Source of the DNA: Xestospongia bergquistia
Lineage: Eukaryota; Porifera; Demospongiae; Haplosclerida; Petrosiidae
Length of the DNA stretch: 64,000 bases
NCBI GenBank assembly: GCA_963965975.1
Contig: OZ014415.1
Location: 8,223,057-8,287,056 of the forward strand
Direction of reading: 5' to 3'
Part shown: positions 1-11,597 of the stretch, in pieces
Position numbering within the stretch: the stretch's first letter is position 1
Layout of the letters: every line of letters starts with the position of its first letter
The notes under the pieces: generated by a model
The model's database searches: none
Told to the model about the DNA's origin: nothing
The model's input: the letters and a program-made list of their open reading frames with translations, nothing else
Program-made: the position numbers and the translations under genes

Positions 1-303
1 ACAACATTACTGATGATATGCTAATACACAAAATAGTATATTAGATAATGCACAAGATAGTACATTAGATAATTCAAAAGATAGATAATAAATGAGATAG
101 TAATTTAGATAATCCATTTAAAAATGTATGTCTTATACAAGATAGTGCTTCTGATTGCAAGTTATTGTAAATGAAAGAACATTTTAGTTATTGTACTCTC
201 ATTATGTTGATATTTAACTAAATGATGTTATACAAGTAATGATTAATACTTGTACTCTGTGTGTGTGTGTGTAAAAATAATGTTAATTCTCTATTTCATT
301 TAG

Positions 304-3300
304 GCGACATTTTTATATCAAAAGAATGCATTTCTGATGATGTTAAGACACAAGATTTATCTTCCAGAACAGATCGAACAGTCTGTGACTGTACCTACAA
401 CAGAAGAGTTCGAAAAAGCGATGAAGTAGGTAATAGATGGACAAGTGAATGATTGGATGGGATATATGAAACTGATAAATAGACGATGTGAACTGATCAC
501 ATACACAAGCTGTATTTACTATAAACCTAATTACTGTTAATTTAATAATATTGTATAGAGAGTAATGAAAAAAAAGGATATGAATATAATTGTTATTATA
601 TTGTAATATGCTACGACACCTTGAGATCATAGCATCACTATAAATGTTAGTGAAATTTGTAGTTTTATTGAAAGGGCTTCTTCCAGCTAGCTAATTCAAA
701 CACCAGCTGCAAAATCACCATAGCAACACAATACAAAAAAAGATTAATGATTTATGATGTCATCCTCACAACTATAATGAGTCTGCAATTACATTTAAAT
801 AAATCACAAGATTAGCATATTTATAAGAATAAATAAAGGTGTTACTAGTGGTTTTGGAGACAGTGAATTTTTCCACATTCTTAACTTTCATAAGTGCTCT
901 CACTGCAGACAGCTGTTCATTTTAAATAGTGCTGATTTAAGCAGTTATGATTTGTTCTTCACACTGGACTGACCCAGTTTTGTTTGAGGAAACGGGACTA
1001 TAATAATTTGCATTTTAAGCTTTCACACTAAGTGACCACGAGTTATCTTAGTTATTAATTTTAATGATCTTATCAATGTGTGTGTGACTATGTGAACAGT
1101 TACGATCATTTCTTGTATAAAATCAGTTTTCACGATCATATCATATCCTACCCAATATGCCACACCCCTTAATTATTTTACCACGCCTCTAATAAACTCA
1201 AATAAAAAAGACCAATACCCATTCCGTAGTGACATGGGAATGTGACTAGAAAGTAGCGAGACTTAGCGCCTACTGGGAACTTTATCAAGCTTTTTATCTA
1301 CTATCATCACTTTATAATGACAATACTATGTGGCATATAGCGTAGTATATAATATACAATATAACCAATACTATAGTACTAAATTTATATTAGCTAATAC
1401 ACAATGTTTATGACATATACTCTGCATACTGAAACTAATTGTATGCTTATGAGTATATTACCAAAACACATATATGAATATTATTAAGTCTTGTAGCCTT
1501 GACAAAATAAGTCTAGCCTTTATATTATTAACAATATTCATGCAAACTTTAAACCAACTTCGTAGAATATAACTTGTCTTTGTTGATATTCATATCTTCT
1601 CAGTGGATATAGACAACATACTTGTCACAGACTTTAAATGCAAACATGGCATTATTATAAATACTGGGTTGTTGACCTTCAAACAAATATGGTCTCTAAC
1701 GACTCATTATCTCATATCGTATAATAACAATGTGTTCATATTTATTCACTAGTTAATTGGACATTTACATTGTTTGTTCCTTATTAAGATGGATCCACTC
1801 CAAATTAGAACAAAAGTCTGTTAAGAAGATATAAAAAATTATGATTTATTTAATTAATATCCTTTGTAAGTCTTTTTAATTAAGATTGTAGACATTGTTG
1901 CGGTCACAAAACCTAATGTTTGTATAGGAAACTTATGAATTGATATATTATATAAGAATACTGATAATGTATCCTGCCTGAAACCTGTAACAATGATCAT
2001 ATTTGAAGAGGAAATTGAATGACTTGCTTAATATTCCATTACAGATATACACACAGTTTATTTCAGTACATCTTCCTACTCACAGGTCATATATAGATTA
2101 CTCTAGCTTAACCACAAACTACTTCATTCAAAATCACATGTGCTTCTCTTGTAATTAGAGTATGAGATTGTTATTGTTAAGCATGTTAGTAAATAATATA
2201 CTCTCTATGTGTTTACTTATCCTCTTCTAAGAAAAGTAATATCACTAAATGTTTATGTAGCTATCATCTATTTTGATTAAATCTTTTTTAATTTATACTA
2301 TTCAAGTATATAGATAGTAGTTATGATATGCATTGCTGTCATATATTGTCAGAAATGGGCTAGATCTCAGAATGGTATACGTAGTATATCACAGTAAAAC
2401 AATACATAATACTAGTATATCTCTGTAAAACAATATATAATACTAGTATATCTCTGTAAAACAATACATAATACTAGTATATCTCTGTAAAACAATACAT
2501 AATACTAGTATATCTCTGTAAAACAATACATAATACTAGTATATCTCTGTAAAACAATACATAATACTAGTATATCTCTGTAAAACAATACATAATACTA
2601 GTATATCTCTGTAAAACAATACATAATACTAGTATATCTCTGTAAAACAATACATAGTACTAGTATATCTCTGTAAAACAATACATAATACTAGTATATC
2701 TCTGTAAAACAATACATAATACTAGTATATTTCTGTAAAACAATACATAATACTAGTATATTTCTGTAAAACGATGCATCAATATATCTCAGTAAAACAG
2801 TACATGAAATTGGTAAAACAATACATACTTTAATTGTTAATAATAACAAATTAATGACCCAACAAAGAACAATAATTTTAATTTAATTTATGTATTTCGT
2901 AATCGCATATTTGCCTGTCAAATATAACCATATTTGGTCATTGAATTCACTTCATTCATTTAAACTATAACAATTTGTTGCATCATGTTAGTTGTCAATA
3001 GGAAACCTATTATTTGTAATTGTTGTACTATACAATAGCAGCTGGAGAAGACCTTAAATATTTGAGTTGTACTTTTTTGTACTGATATACATTCCAGACA
3101 TTCCAACGGACAATGTTACCATGTGGTTTAGTCATTCTTATTGCTGGTGTGATAGTTATATACGCATATGCGTTAGTTATAATGCTCAGTATAACTCAGT
3201 AAAACATTGTATATTAGTAGTTATAGTGCTCAGTATAACTCAGTAAAACATTGTATATTAAATCAGTATTCATGTCCTTAAGTACAATAGCATTTAAAAG

Positions 3301-4740
3301 TTACATTGACTTAGTTTGACCTTTGTTTTTTCATAGTTCAGTCATTTTTGTTGAATTTTTAATTATATGATACCAAACTATTCCATTTATTGTTAATGTA
3401 ATATAATCAATATGTTTGGTAGTTTCATAGTTAGTTATATTACTAATATGTAAACTATTATCACGAGGGCACGTACAAAGAAGCCATTAAAATGTCTTTC
3501 AAGGTCAAAGTAAACTAAATATAATTATTATTTATATTAGTAATTTGAAGCTAATATAATGTTATTAATAAGTATTACATTAATAGATAGTATATGTTAG
3601 TGTTTATATTTGATATCATTGTGAAATTAAGATAACAATATGTTAATAATAAGTATTAAAACAGAAATCATAAAAGTGACAGCTGCTCATGTGATATTGA
3701 CCACAAATTAACCGGTGTTTCTATTGAACTCATATGTATTGTTTTACAGAGATATACTGGTATCAGTTACTATTTTACTGAGATATACTAGCATTATAAT
3801 ACAGTTTTACAGAGATACACAGAGACAAGGTTCGGAAACCATACATAATGAACACATAGAAAAAGAATCTCATTAAACTTTAGTATATATAACTATTGAT
3901 CATTGTAACAAATACTATAAAAACTCACTCCCTAAAACACCAGTAAACCTATTATCTCTATTATCTTAAGCCATTCCTTTTTTGCCCTTTTCCTTTATTC
4001 AAGTTGCTTTTCCTCTATGAACTTTAACTGCTAAATATGATGGACTTTCCACTCCAATGACTAGAGTTGATAGTGATCTCAATAGACAGTTTACATTGGC
4101 TTATTTGTAACAGTATAAACTTATATAACCTACTATAGTACCTGTGGCTGGTGTATATAAGAAAGGGTCAGTAATGATTGATGCTACTGTTAAAAGAAGC
4201 CCTTATTGTTTTAAGACTGTTTAAGTTAAGAATTCTTCTTTACTGTATTCTATTGGAATGATAACAGTTTTTTTAGAGATTTGGTTCAAATGTTTTTGCA
4301 TTACAGGTTCAAGGGTATTTAATCAATCAATTTTATGATTTCAGGAGTGTCCCCATCTTTTGTGATATGTAGTACAGTTGATATAGTCATTCATATTGAC
4401 TTGAAGTGAACTGCTATGATATTGACAACAATCTAGTAACCTTTGTTGATACTTGCATTTTCCTTTAATAGCATATAGCAGTAGTCTATATAATACTACT
4501 ACAGTATTATGTATACAATTTATTGCTTACCTTACAAATTTTCTTTATTATATCAAACCATGCTTTGTGCAAGTCTAACCATATTCCTTTGACTTTATAT
4601 GTTGTATTGTCTGTGTGTGTGTATTGTGTGTTTTGATAATAATTTTCTCATAAATGAAGTATTGAAAAATAATTGCTTTGTAATTTGATATATATACAAA
4701 CACAGGAAGAATGGATGAACTCTGTAATGTTGGGTTTAAG

Positions 4741-4801
<61 letters not shown>

Positions 4802-7800
4802 AATACCCACTTACAAACAACGTATTGCTGGAAAATCAATACCTGTTGAGAAATTTGTGATAGCCAAGTCTGAACGTTACTTGGAAGGAGCCCGACTACC
4901 TCTTTGTGGATTGGTAAGCAGACACTACCCCCTAAATGACTCGCCATAAATAGACTTATCCATTCATCACCCAATTCATTCATCTGTCCATCTATCCACC
5001 CCCAAATCTATCCACCTGTTGTAGCATTCACAATCAATAATTTGGTTTGTCTTAAACAATGGCTACTAAATGTACAAAGAATGTAGCAACATATTCAAAA
5101 GAATGCTGTGGAACAATATATATTACAAACTGGGATATGATTGCTCCAAGCATCTTCCTTAATGCTATTCACTACTTATAATCCAGTTAGTATGTAAACT
5201 ATCATACCCAAAGTCAAGTGCTGTGCTATTGTTAAGATGCCTAATGATACAAGTGAGCTTACAATTTTCACATACATTCTCATAGCTTATGGAAACAAGT
5301 TTGAATTGTTAGTGTTATAGCTTTCTCTCTTAGCTTTGATAAACCCAGTCTGCCATATGGTTAGTAACTGCTGTAACTTGTAATATTTACTCGTGTATAC
5401 TGTGACTTCTTACCTCATATCCCGTAGACTCCGTTGAACAGATGTCCAACTGAACTGGCATACTAATATAGCATGTCAACTAAATGTATATAATATGAAT
5501 GTACATGTAATATTATGAATGTAGATGTAATATAATGTACATGTACATGTACATGTAATTGTCATGGCAGTGATTGTTTATGATTTAGCTTTATTATCTG
5601 CTAATTAACTCATTCAATGATACATGTACATGTACAAATATGTACAAGCTTTTGTATTTTGAGTAATTTAAAATGTAATTTGCTTTTAATATTAACTACT
5701 AGTTACTACTCTACTCCAACATGTACTACATGTTCTTGTAGTAGTGTAAACCTCAATATTGTAGCTGTATAATCATTAATATTTCTTTCACACAGGAGAT
5801 GATTTACGCTTGGAATGGTTTCCAGCTGCTCTCTTTGAACAAATCCCTTTTAGAGAATGTCATGCGCGTAGTGTGGGACGAGCTCATGACTGTAGAAGAA
5901 ACGAGAGGTTTGCACCATTTAACTGGATATCAAATATCTTAAAATAGTGCACAAGACAGCCCACACACTTGACTCCCCCTTAAATGCGCACACATAACTG
6001 ACATGTTTCACCTGGCATAATTTAGTAACATCATTCTGTTAGTCAATGAGACTAGAAAGTTAGACTGTAACGATGCACAGTCTGTATGCTAGCTTTGAAC
6101 ATCGCATGTCTACATTGTTTTAGTTGTAGTTGTAATGAGTAGAGATCAATTTCATTGCTATCTAAATTGTTTATATATACTCCTGTTTATTAGGATTGCA
6201 TCAAGTGACTTGATGTAATTAGGCTCTCTCTCCAGTTAAAGTTAACCTACATTGGTATTGTTAAGTACAGGATGAAGATTGTTTTAATGTTTTACCAAAA
6301 ATACTTTCCTTAAGAGCTTGTGATAGGAAGTTGGTACAAATTATGTTTGTTATCTTACCAAACTCCCTCACTACATGTATGTAGGTGTCTTGTGTGAATT
6401 GTTATAAACAAACTGTGTGTATTTCCTTATGCTTTCCCCTTGAAATTTTCTTTGTTTTTTTTCCCTTATATAACGTTAAATCTTTGTCTCTCTCTCTGTA
6501 TTTCCTCTCTCTTCCACACACACACACACATACACACAGATACTAACCCATATTACATAGATGATTGGGCTGTTGTCACTCTTATTCAAGGGGTATGTTT
6601 TAAAGGATTAGAAAGACAGGATGAAGCTTTGCAATGCTTTCAAGCAGTCATAGACAGGTATACATAACTGAGAGAATTTTTACAATTCATCCTTCAAACT
6701 TTACTCATGCAGAAATAAGTACAATAACATTAAATCCACAACATTATTTCCCTCTAGTCATATCATGCAATGTAGTGTTGAGGGGATATCATATTACAAA
6801 CAACATCATCTATGACCATAATAATCCCAGATGTTTGTATACTTAAAGCACCACAGGCTTAAACTTAATAGCCTCGCCATACTCCAATGTGTGCCATGGA
6901 CATCCTCATGTATAATTCCATTTTTGTAGTAACTTGTTCTATTGACCAAGTTACTATTAGGGAAATGACAAACAAATGCAAAGTTGTACAACGAATTCCA
7001 CATCTGTTAATCATTTACATTGCAGACAATATAATATATTATTCATTACTTGGTATATGTTTCCCTGTTGAGTTTGTTATGATGTTCGGGCATTAGTTAG
7101 TATCACTGTTAATCATCATTAAAGGTACAGATTTAATGTTCCTTAAAATGGACATAAGTGCTTGTAACAAATTAGGAATGTATCGTATTTGTAAATTAAG
7201 TTGACATTGTCAATGAATGCATATTAAACAGGTGTACAGAATTTGTTGATCAATGAAATACGACAATAAAGAATGTGTTATGTAATGACATAAGAATTTA
7301 TTACTCTATCTCTTAATCTTTTCTCCCTCTTTCTGTCTTTCTTTGCCTCTTTAGGTCAGGAGAATTGCAACATGATCATTACACAGCTCCTGCAGCTCAT
7401 ATGGAGTTAGGATTACTTCATTTGGACATGGGAAAGCTTCAAGAGGCAGAAAAACTTCTAGATTCAGCAAAGTCAGTGTTAGCACTTAATTTATTTTTGT
7501 TCACACAATTTATTCAGCCCCCACCAAATAAAATTTTTGAGTATTTTGTCAATTGTGTCTGGAAGCAAGCTTAGCTTGCTACTTACAATGTTTTTGACAA
7601 AGTGACTGCAATGTCTTATGGTAGTAGTCTTTGATGTAGTAATATCTGAATCATTCTTACGTGTCTTTTGTTAGTAAGATTTGCTGGTGTGGTTGTTTGA
7701 CAAGATATCTTTGCCATTTTTGGGATGGTTGAATGAATGGATGGATGGGTAGATGGATAGATGGATAAATACATATGCAAAGAGGTAAATGGTTCATGTC

Positions 7801-8298
7801 AACATAATGGGATGTTGTGGAGAATATATGTACATTTAGTATTCTGGTAACTTTTGTGATTTGTATTCCCACTTCTCCCATTGCCAATAGACTGTTTACT
7901 ATATATACAGTGAGAACCATTAAGATAAGCTTGTCCCTCATTTAATTATGGACTCCATTGACGCAGTAGCACTCAACAGAGGCAACTGACGTTGTCATTT
8001 TGTTATCATTTATTCATCATTAGTCACGTTTCCAGAGTTACTCTTTATTGTTAAAGCGATATTTAACTGATAAACCTGTTTATATATTCCCACATCAGAA
8101 ACATTTTCTTGGTTTGGCTATCTAGTATATTATTGTTTGAGTATATGTGCAACTTAGATAAAGTCTTGTTTCTAGCTTTGATTTTTGGAACTGTTTTTCT
8201 GTAGAAATTCATATAAAGGTTACCATCTTGAAAGTCGAATTCATTTCAGAATACATGCTGGCATGACCAGAATATCTCAGCAAAAAGTACATTCGTAA
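304..8298 (+). CDS. TTC39: TTC39-type tetratricopeptide repeat protein, 3' part (5' end outside or not resolved)
   Basis: Exons fit at 304-425 (least certain), 4799-4913, 5796-5907, 6540-6657, 7355-7471 and 8205-8298 (stop TAA); every junction has GT/AG ends and the reading phases join. Family-like segments are EMIYAWNGFQLL in the third exon, YYIDDWAVVTLIQG with a TPR helix pair in the fourth, HMELGLLHLDMGKLQEAEKL in the fifth, and the C-terminal SRIHFRIHAG, which matches the usual TTC39 ending. TTC39 proteins are cytosolic TPR proteins; TTC39B has been linked to lipid metabolism in mammals, but the sponge role is unknown. The N-terminal half of the protein is not in the window. The 4.4 kb intron after 425 is the longest here and carries the 31-base minisatellite. 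Assignment to the TTC39 family is fairly sure; which paralogue is not resolvable. Confidence 0.8.
2375..2800. repeat. 31-bp minisatellite, about 13 copies
   Basis: A 31-base unit containing ATACTAGTATATCTCTGTAA is repeated head to tail about 13 times, nearly perfect in the centre and decaying at both edges. It lies in the long TTC39 intron. Related short pieces in the opposite orientation (TTTTACAGAGATATAC) occur at about 3743-3822. There are no spacers between units, so it is not a CRISPR array. Confidence 0.95.
3170..3262. repeat. Tandem duplication of a ~47-base segment
   Basis: The segment ending in AACTCAGTAAAACATTGTAT is present twice in direct succession with few differences. It shares the CAGTAAAACA core with the 31-base minisatellite upstream. 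Intronic. Confidence 0.8.
4741..4798. repeat. Compound (TC)n(AC)n microsatellite ending at an exon
   Basis: A run of TC followed by a run of AC leads directly into the acceptor CACAG of the TTC39 exon starting at 4799, so the polypyrimidine tract of this splice site is itself a microsatellite. A similar shorter arrangement precedes the exon at 6540. Confidence 0.95.
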
Positions 8299-8832
8299 AT
8301 TTAATTGTTTTTAATTAATAGTTATTAATATGCTTTTTATTAGATATCAATTTGTATTAATAGATTATTATCCTTAGTGTTGTCCTAATTGATATATATC
8401 TATTTTGTCATTTTACTGGTAACAGGTACATAATAACTGTTTTTAGAGCTATTTAATATTTATTATCCTCATACTATAACTGTTTAGAAAAAAATAATGA
8501 TAATTCGTTTAATAATTTAATTTCGCGTTGTTGTTGTACTTAATTTGTTGCTATCGCGATAATTAAATAATTAGGTGGTCACGTGATCACAGCATAGTGA
8601 TTTAGCGAGGGGATATTAGAGTCTTGCAGTGCTAAGCTGTATTATGTTGATTGTTATGTCGAAAGCTTGCTACAACAACTACTCCTAGCTATAAATACGC
8701 GTTCTGCTCCCACGAGTCAATAAAGCACTGCTCTAGTGATAATATTTGCAGTGGAAGTTAGATAGTAGTCGTAGGAGCTGTCCGACCTTATAACAATTTT
8801 AGAGTTCGAGTTTTAGTGTGACACATAGGACA
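8299..8832. other. Intergenic region with promoter of the next gene
   Basis: No exon is visible here. It joins the TTC39 stop to the start codon of the DUF4215-type gene. It holds a good TATA-like box near 8690 and a GTCACGTGATCAC sequence with an E-box core at about 8579. Confidence 0.7.
8690..8697 (+). promoter_or_regulatory. TATA-like box (TATAAATA)
   Basis: TATAAATA lies about 140 bases upstream of the start codon at 8833 of the DUF4215-type gene, leaving room for a short 5' UTR. Assignment is by motif and position only. Confidence 0.5.
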
Positions 8833-11582
8833 ATGTTACTACCCTGTACTACTTGCACTTTGCAAACTCCTTGTGGAGGAACTTCCTCGAGTTGGCGGCA
8901 TACAACTCACAGAAGATTTCATCGTTCTGATAGTCTACTTTCATCGTGTTCCAGAATAGTGTTAGTACTCGTGATGGCTGTACTGTTGTGCACTGTTTCA
9001 GTGCAAGCTGCTCCAATCAATGCAGGTAAATGAACTTTTAAATAGTTTTAATGTGTGATTGTTAGAAATTCCACTGTTTTTATTTGAATGGTAATGATTC
9101 GTTACCGCAACACTTAGTTAAGAGGCCAGCTTGTACAGGCGCCTGGATTGTCCACACAAACTGACTTTCTTAAGAAAAAATTGTGGTCATTTTTGATTGA
9201 CCAGACATGAAAAATATACTCCATCATTTTATCATTTATTTAGAGTGTTTGTTATTTAATGTGTTAGAGTTTCAAGTTTTGGCGGGCAAAGCTTATTTTC
9301 ACTCTTAGCTATTACTCAATACCATGTATTATACATGGTCCCATCTGCCATCTTCATAGTTTAAATGTTTGCAGTAATGCCAGTATCCATGCAACAAGTA
9401 CTTTCCAATAGCAACATAATTTTATAAACTCTATACAATTTATTTTAAGCAACTCCACCTTTATCAAAGTGATAACTACATTTATTGCTATATAGTAAAG
9501 TTTGTTTGGACATAACTAAAGCTGTCCTCTACACTAGAGCCATCAATATTACTTGTATATAGTGTGAGTCATTATATTATGGCTTCTCAGCATGGCCAGG
9601 CTACTAGTGTAGCTAGAGTCAATTACTCCAGTGTTGTGAGTCAAGTAATGTAAACACTCCCAAGCTGTTATTACTGACAGTAGTGAGAAGTGAAGCATCA
9701 GATGAAAGTCTCTAGTAACATTGACATAGACCACAGCTGACAGCAATCTGATTATATAGAACTAGTTTAGATTTGGGCATACTATACAACTAGGTGGTTC
9801 TCGTGCCTTGTGGTAGTAACCTCGACCTATATACAATAAACAAAGGTCTCGAGTAGACTTTTCACTGTTACTATGGGCTGTGATAATAGTATACTAATAG
9901 AACCAATCTCTGTAGCTTTTTTAAGTGTAGGAGTTGAGATATCCTGTACTGAGAGTCAGTCAATGTAATTTGATATCATTTGTTCAGTGCAGGATTATAC
10001 TTGCATTACTTTGGGTTGTCTCAACAGGAAACCATTAATCACTTGCCAGTCATGGTTAAGGGGTGGTTCTTACAAGGGCTAACAAACCCATTACATCTGT
10101 TTTATGACAACTATTCCCCTTCTTTCCCTAGGTCATCAACAACAGCAAAAACCACTTGATAGAAGAGAAACTACTTCAGGAAATAGCAGAAAAATTTGCC
10201 AACCTCATGACTCTTTCAATACTCTGACTTGTAATTTTTATGATACATGTATTGAACCCACTTTCCAATGTAACAATGATGGATTCTCTCTCGGCTATGC
10301 CCTTCCTCGATGCAATTCTGTTCGTTTATTTCACTCTTCCAATGACAGTTGCCAGTATTGTCTCCAAAATCAGAAACTTGTAGACTGGATCTTACAAACG
10401 GAGCACTGTCTTCAACCTCGTCTCCTAGAGTTAGCTCAAAAGTTCTCACAGGGCAAGACTAAACCTGATCCACCAGTTTGTCTGAAATTTGAAAAAGAAG
10501 CTTTCCAATCTCTTAAATCATGTTACAAGAGCCACCAGTCATCTTTATGCAGTTTACTAACAGACACAGTCGATAACAGTCTGATATCAGACTTAAAGAA
10601 GATTGTCAGTGTCATGACTATCAGTGATTATTACAAATCAATAGTTATTGAACATTTTGGAAGTATCATTGAAGGATGCTCACCAGAAACAGCAGAAACA
10701 GTAGCACCAAAACCACTCCGAGTCTTTTTTTGTGCAACAAATGGTGGAACACAAGATATAACAAACAACCTTCCTACTATAGCAAATAAGTTGAAGCAAC
10801 CTGTACATTTGTTCTCGGTAGCTGAGTCAGAAGTCCATACAACAACTGTAAAAGAATGTCAGCTAAAATCTGCTGCTGGTGTAGCTTCAATCAGTCTTGA
10901 TAATAATTTTCAACTTATACAATGGCTGGCCCCATCAGTCAGTGCTGTCGAGCAAATTGAGCAAAATAAGGATACTCCCTATACACACCAACTTGGACCT
11001 ACTAGTAATTTGGTGTTCTTTTGGTACAACAAATACGACACAAACTGTGGTAATGGTATCAGGGAGGCTGGTGAGATTTGTGATAGATTTGGTGAAAATG
11101 GCCCAGATGAAGGTGAATGTAACGAAACCTGTGTTCCTTATTCTGACTATGAGTGCAGCTCAGATAAGCTAGTGAAGTCTTTGTGTTATAGGAGTTCATG
11201 TGGAGATGGCAGAAGAACATCTGATGAAGAATGTGATGATGGAAACACAGACTCCAATGATGGTTGCAACCGTGATTGTAAAATAGAAAGAAATTATAAA
11301 TGTTTTTTGCCGTATAACTCCACATCGAAGTGTACTCCTATTCCACCACCCATCTCCAGCACAATATCATCTCATATATCTCCAACTATCACTCTCACAT
11401 CTACCACCATCACACAATCCACAACAGTAGTGTCGTCATTACCAGAACCCACTACGACACCAATTAGAACTGAACCATCCAATCGAGACTATTCTTCAAG
11501 CAGTCATGTCCACAGATTACAATTATGGTCTTTAATATTGCCACTCCTAATAACTGTTTTATTATCTTCTCTATTGAGATAA
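8833..11582 (+). CDS. Secreted or GPI-anchored cysteine-rich protein with DUF4215-type repeats
   Basis: Two exons, 8833-9025 and 10132-11582, join in phase to give about 547 residues. The N-terminus is long and polar before a hydrophobic stretch (IVLVLVMAVLLCTVSVQA) ending in a signal-peptidase-like site, so the protein should enter the secretory pathway. The middle is cysteine-rich and not recognised. Near residues 370-450 are two repeats of the Myxococcus cysteine-rich/DUF4215 type, seen as CGNGIREAGEICD and CGDGRRTSDEECDDGNTDSN, the second in canonical form. A Ser/Thr/Pro-rich stalk follows, then a C-terminal hydrophobic segment (LWSLILPLLITVLLSSLL) with only one Arg after it, which suits a GPI signal or a tail anchor. 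Start chosen at the first ATG in frame after the TATA-like box. Ligand and role are unknown. Confidence 0.8.
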
Positions 11583-11597
11583 TCAGCATCATTTTCG

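Noticed and set aside
2375-2800. CRISPR-like array of 31-base repeats
   Set aside because: Units are directly adjacent with no unique spacers, in a eukaryotic intron; it is a minisatellite.
4575-4983. Minus-strand frames rich in CVCVCV and RERERE
   Set aside because: They are readings of the TC/AC microsatellite and of the antisense of a TTC39 exon.
10216-11325. Minus-strand and other-frame ORFs overlapping the DUF4215-type exon
   Set aside because: Shadow frames of a long coding exon; no splice partners or family features.
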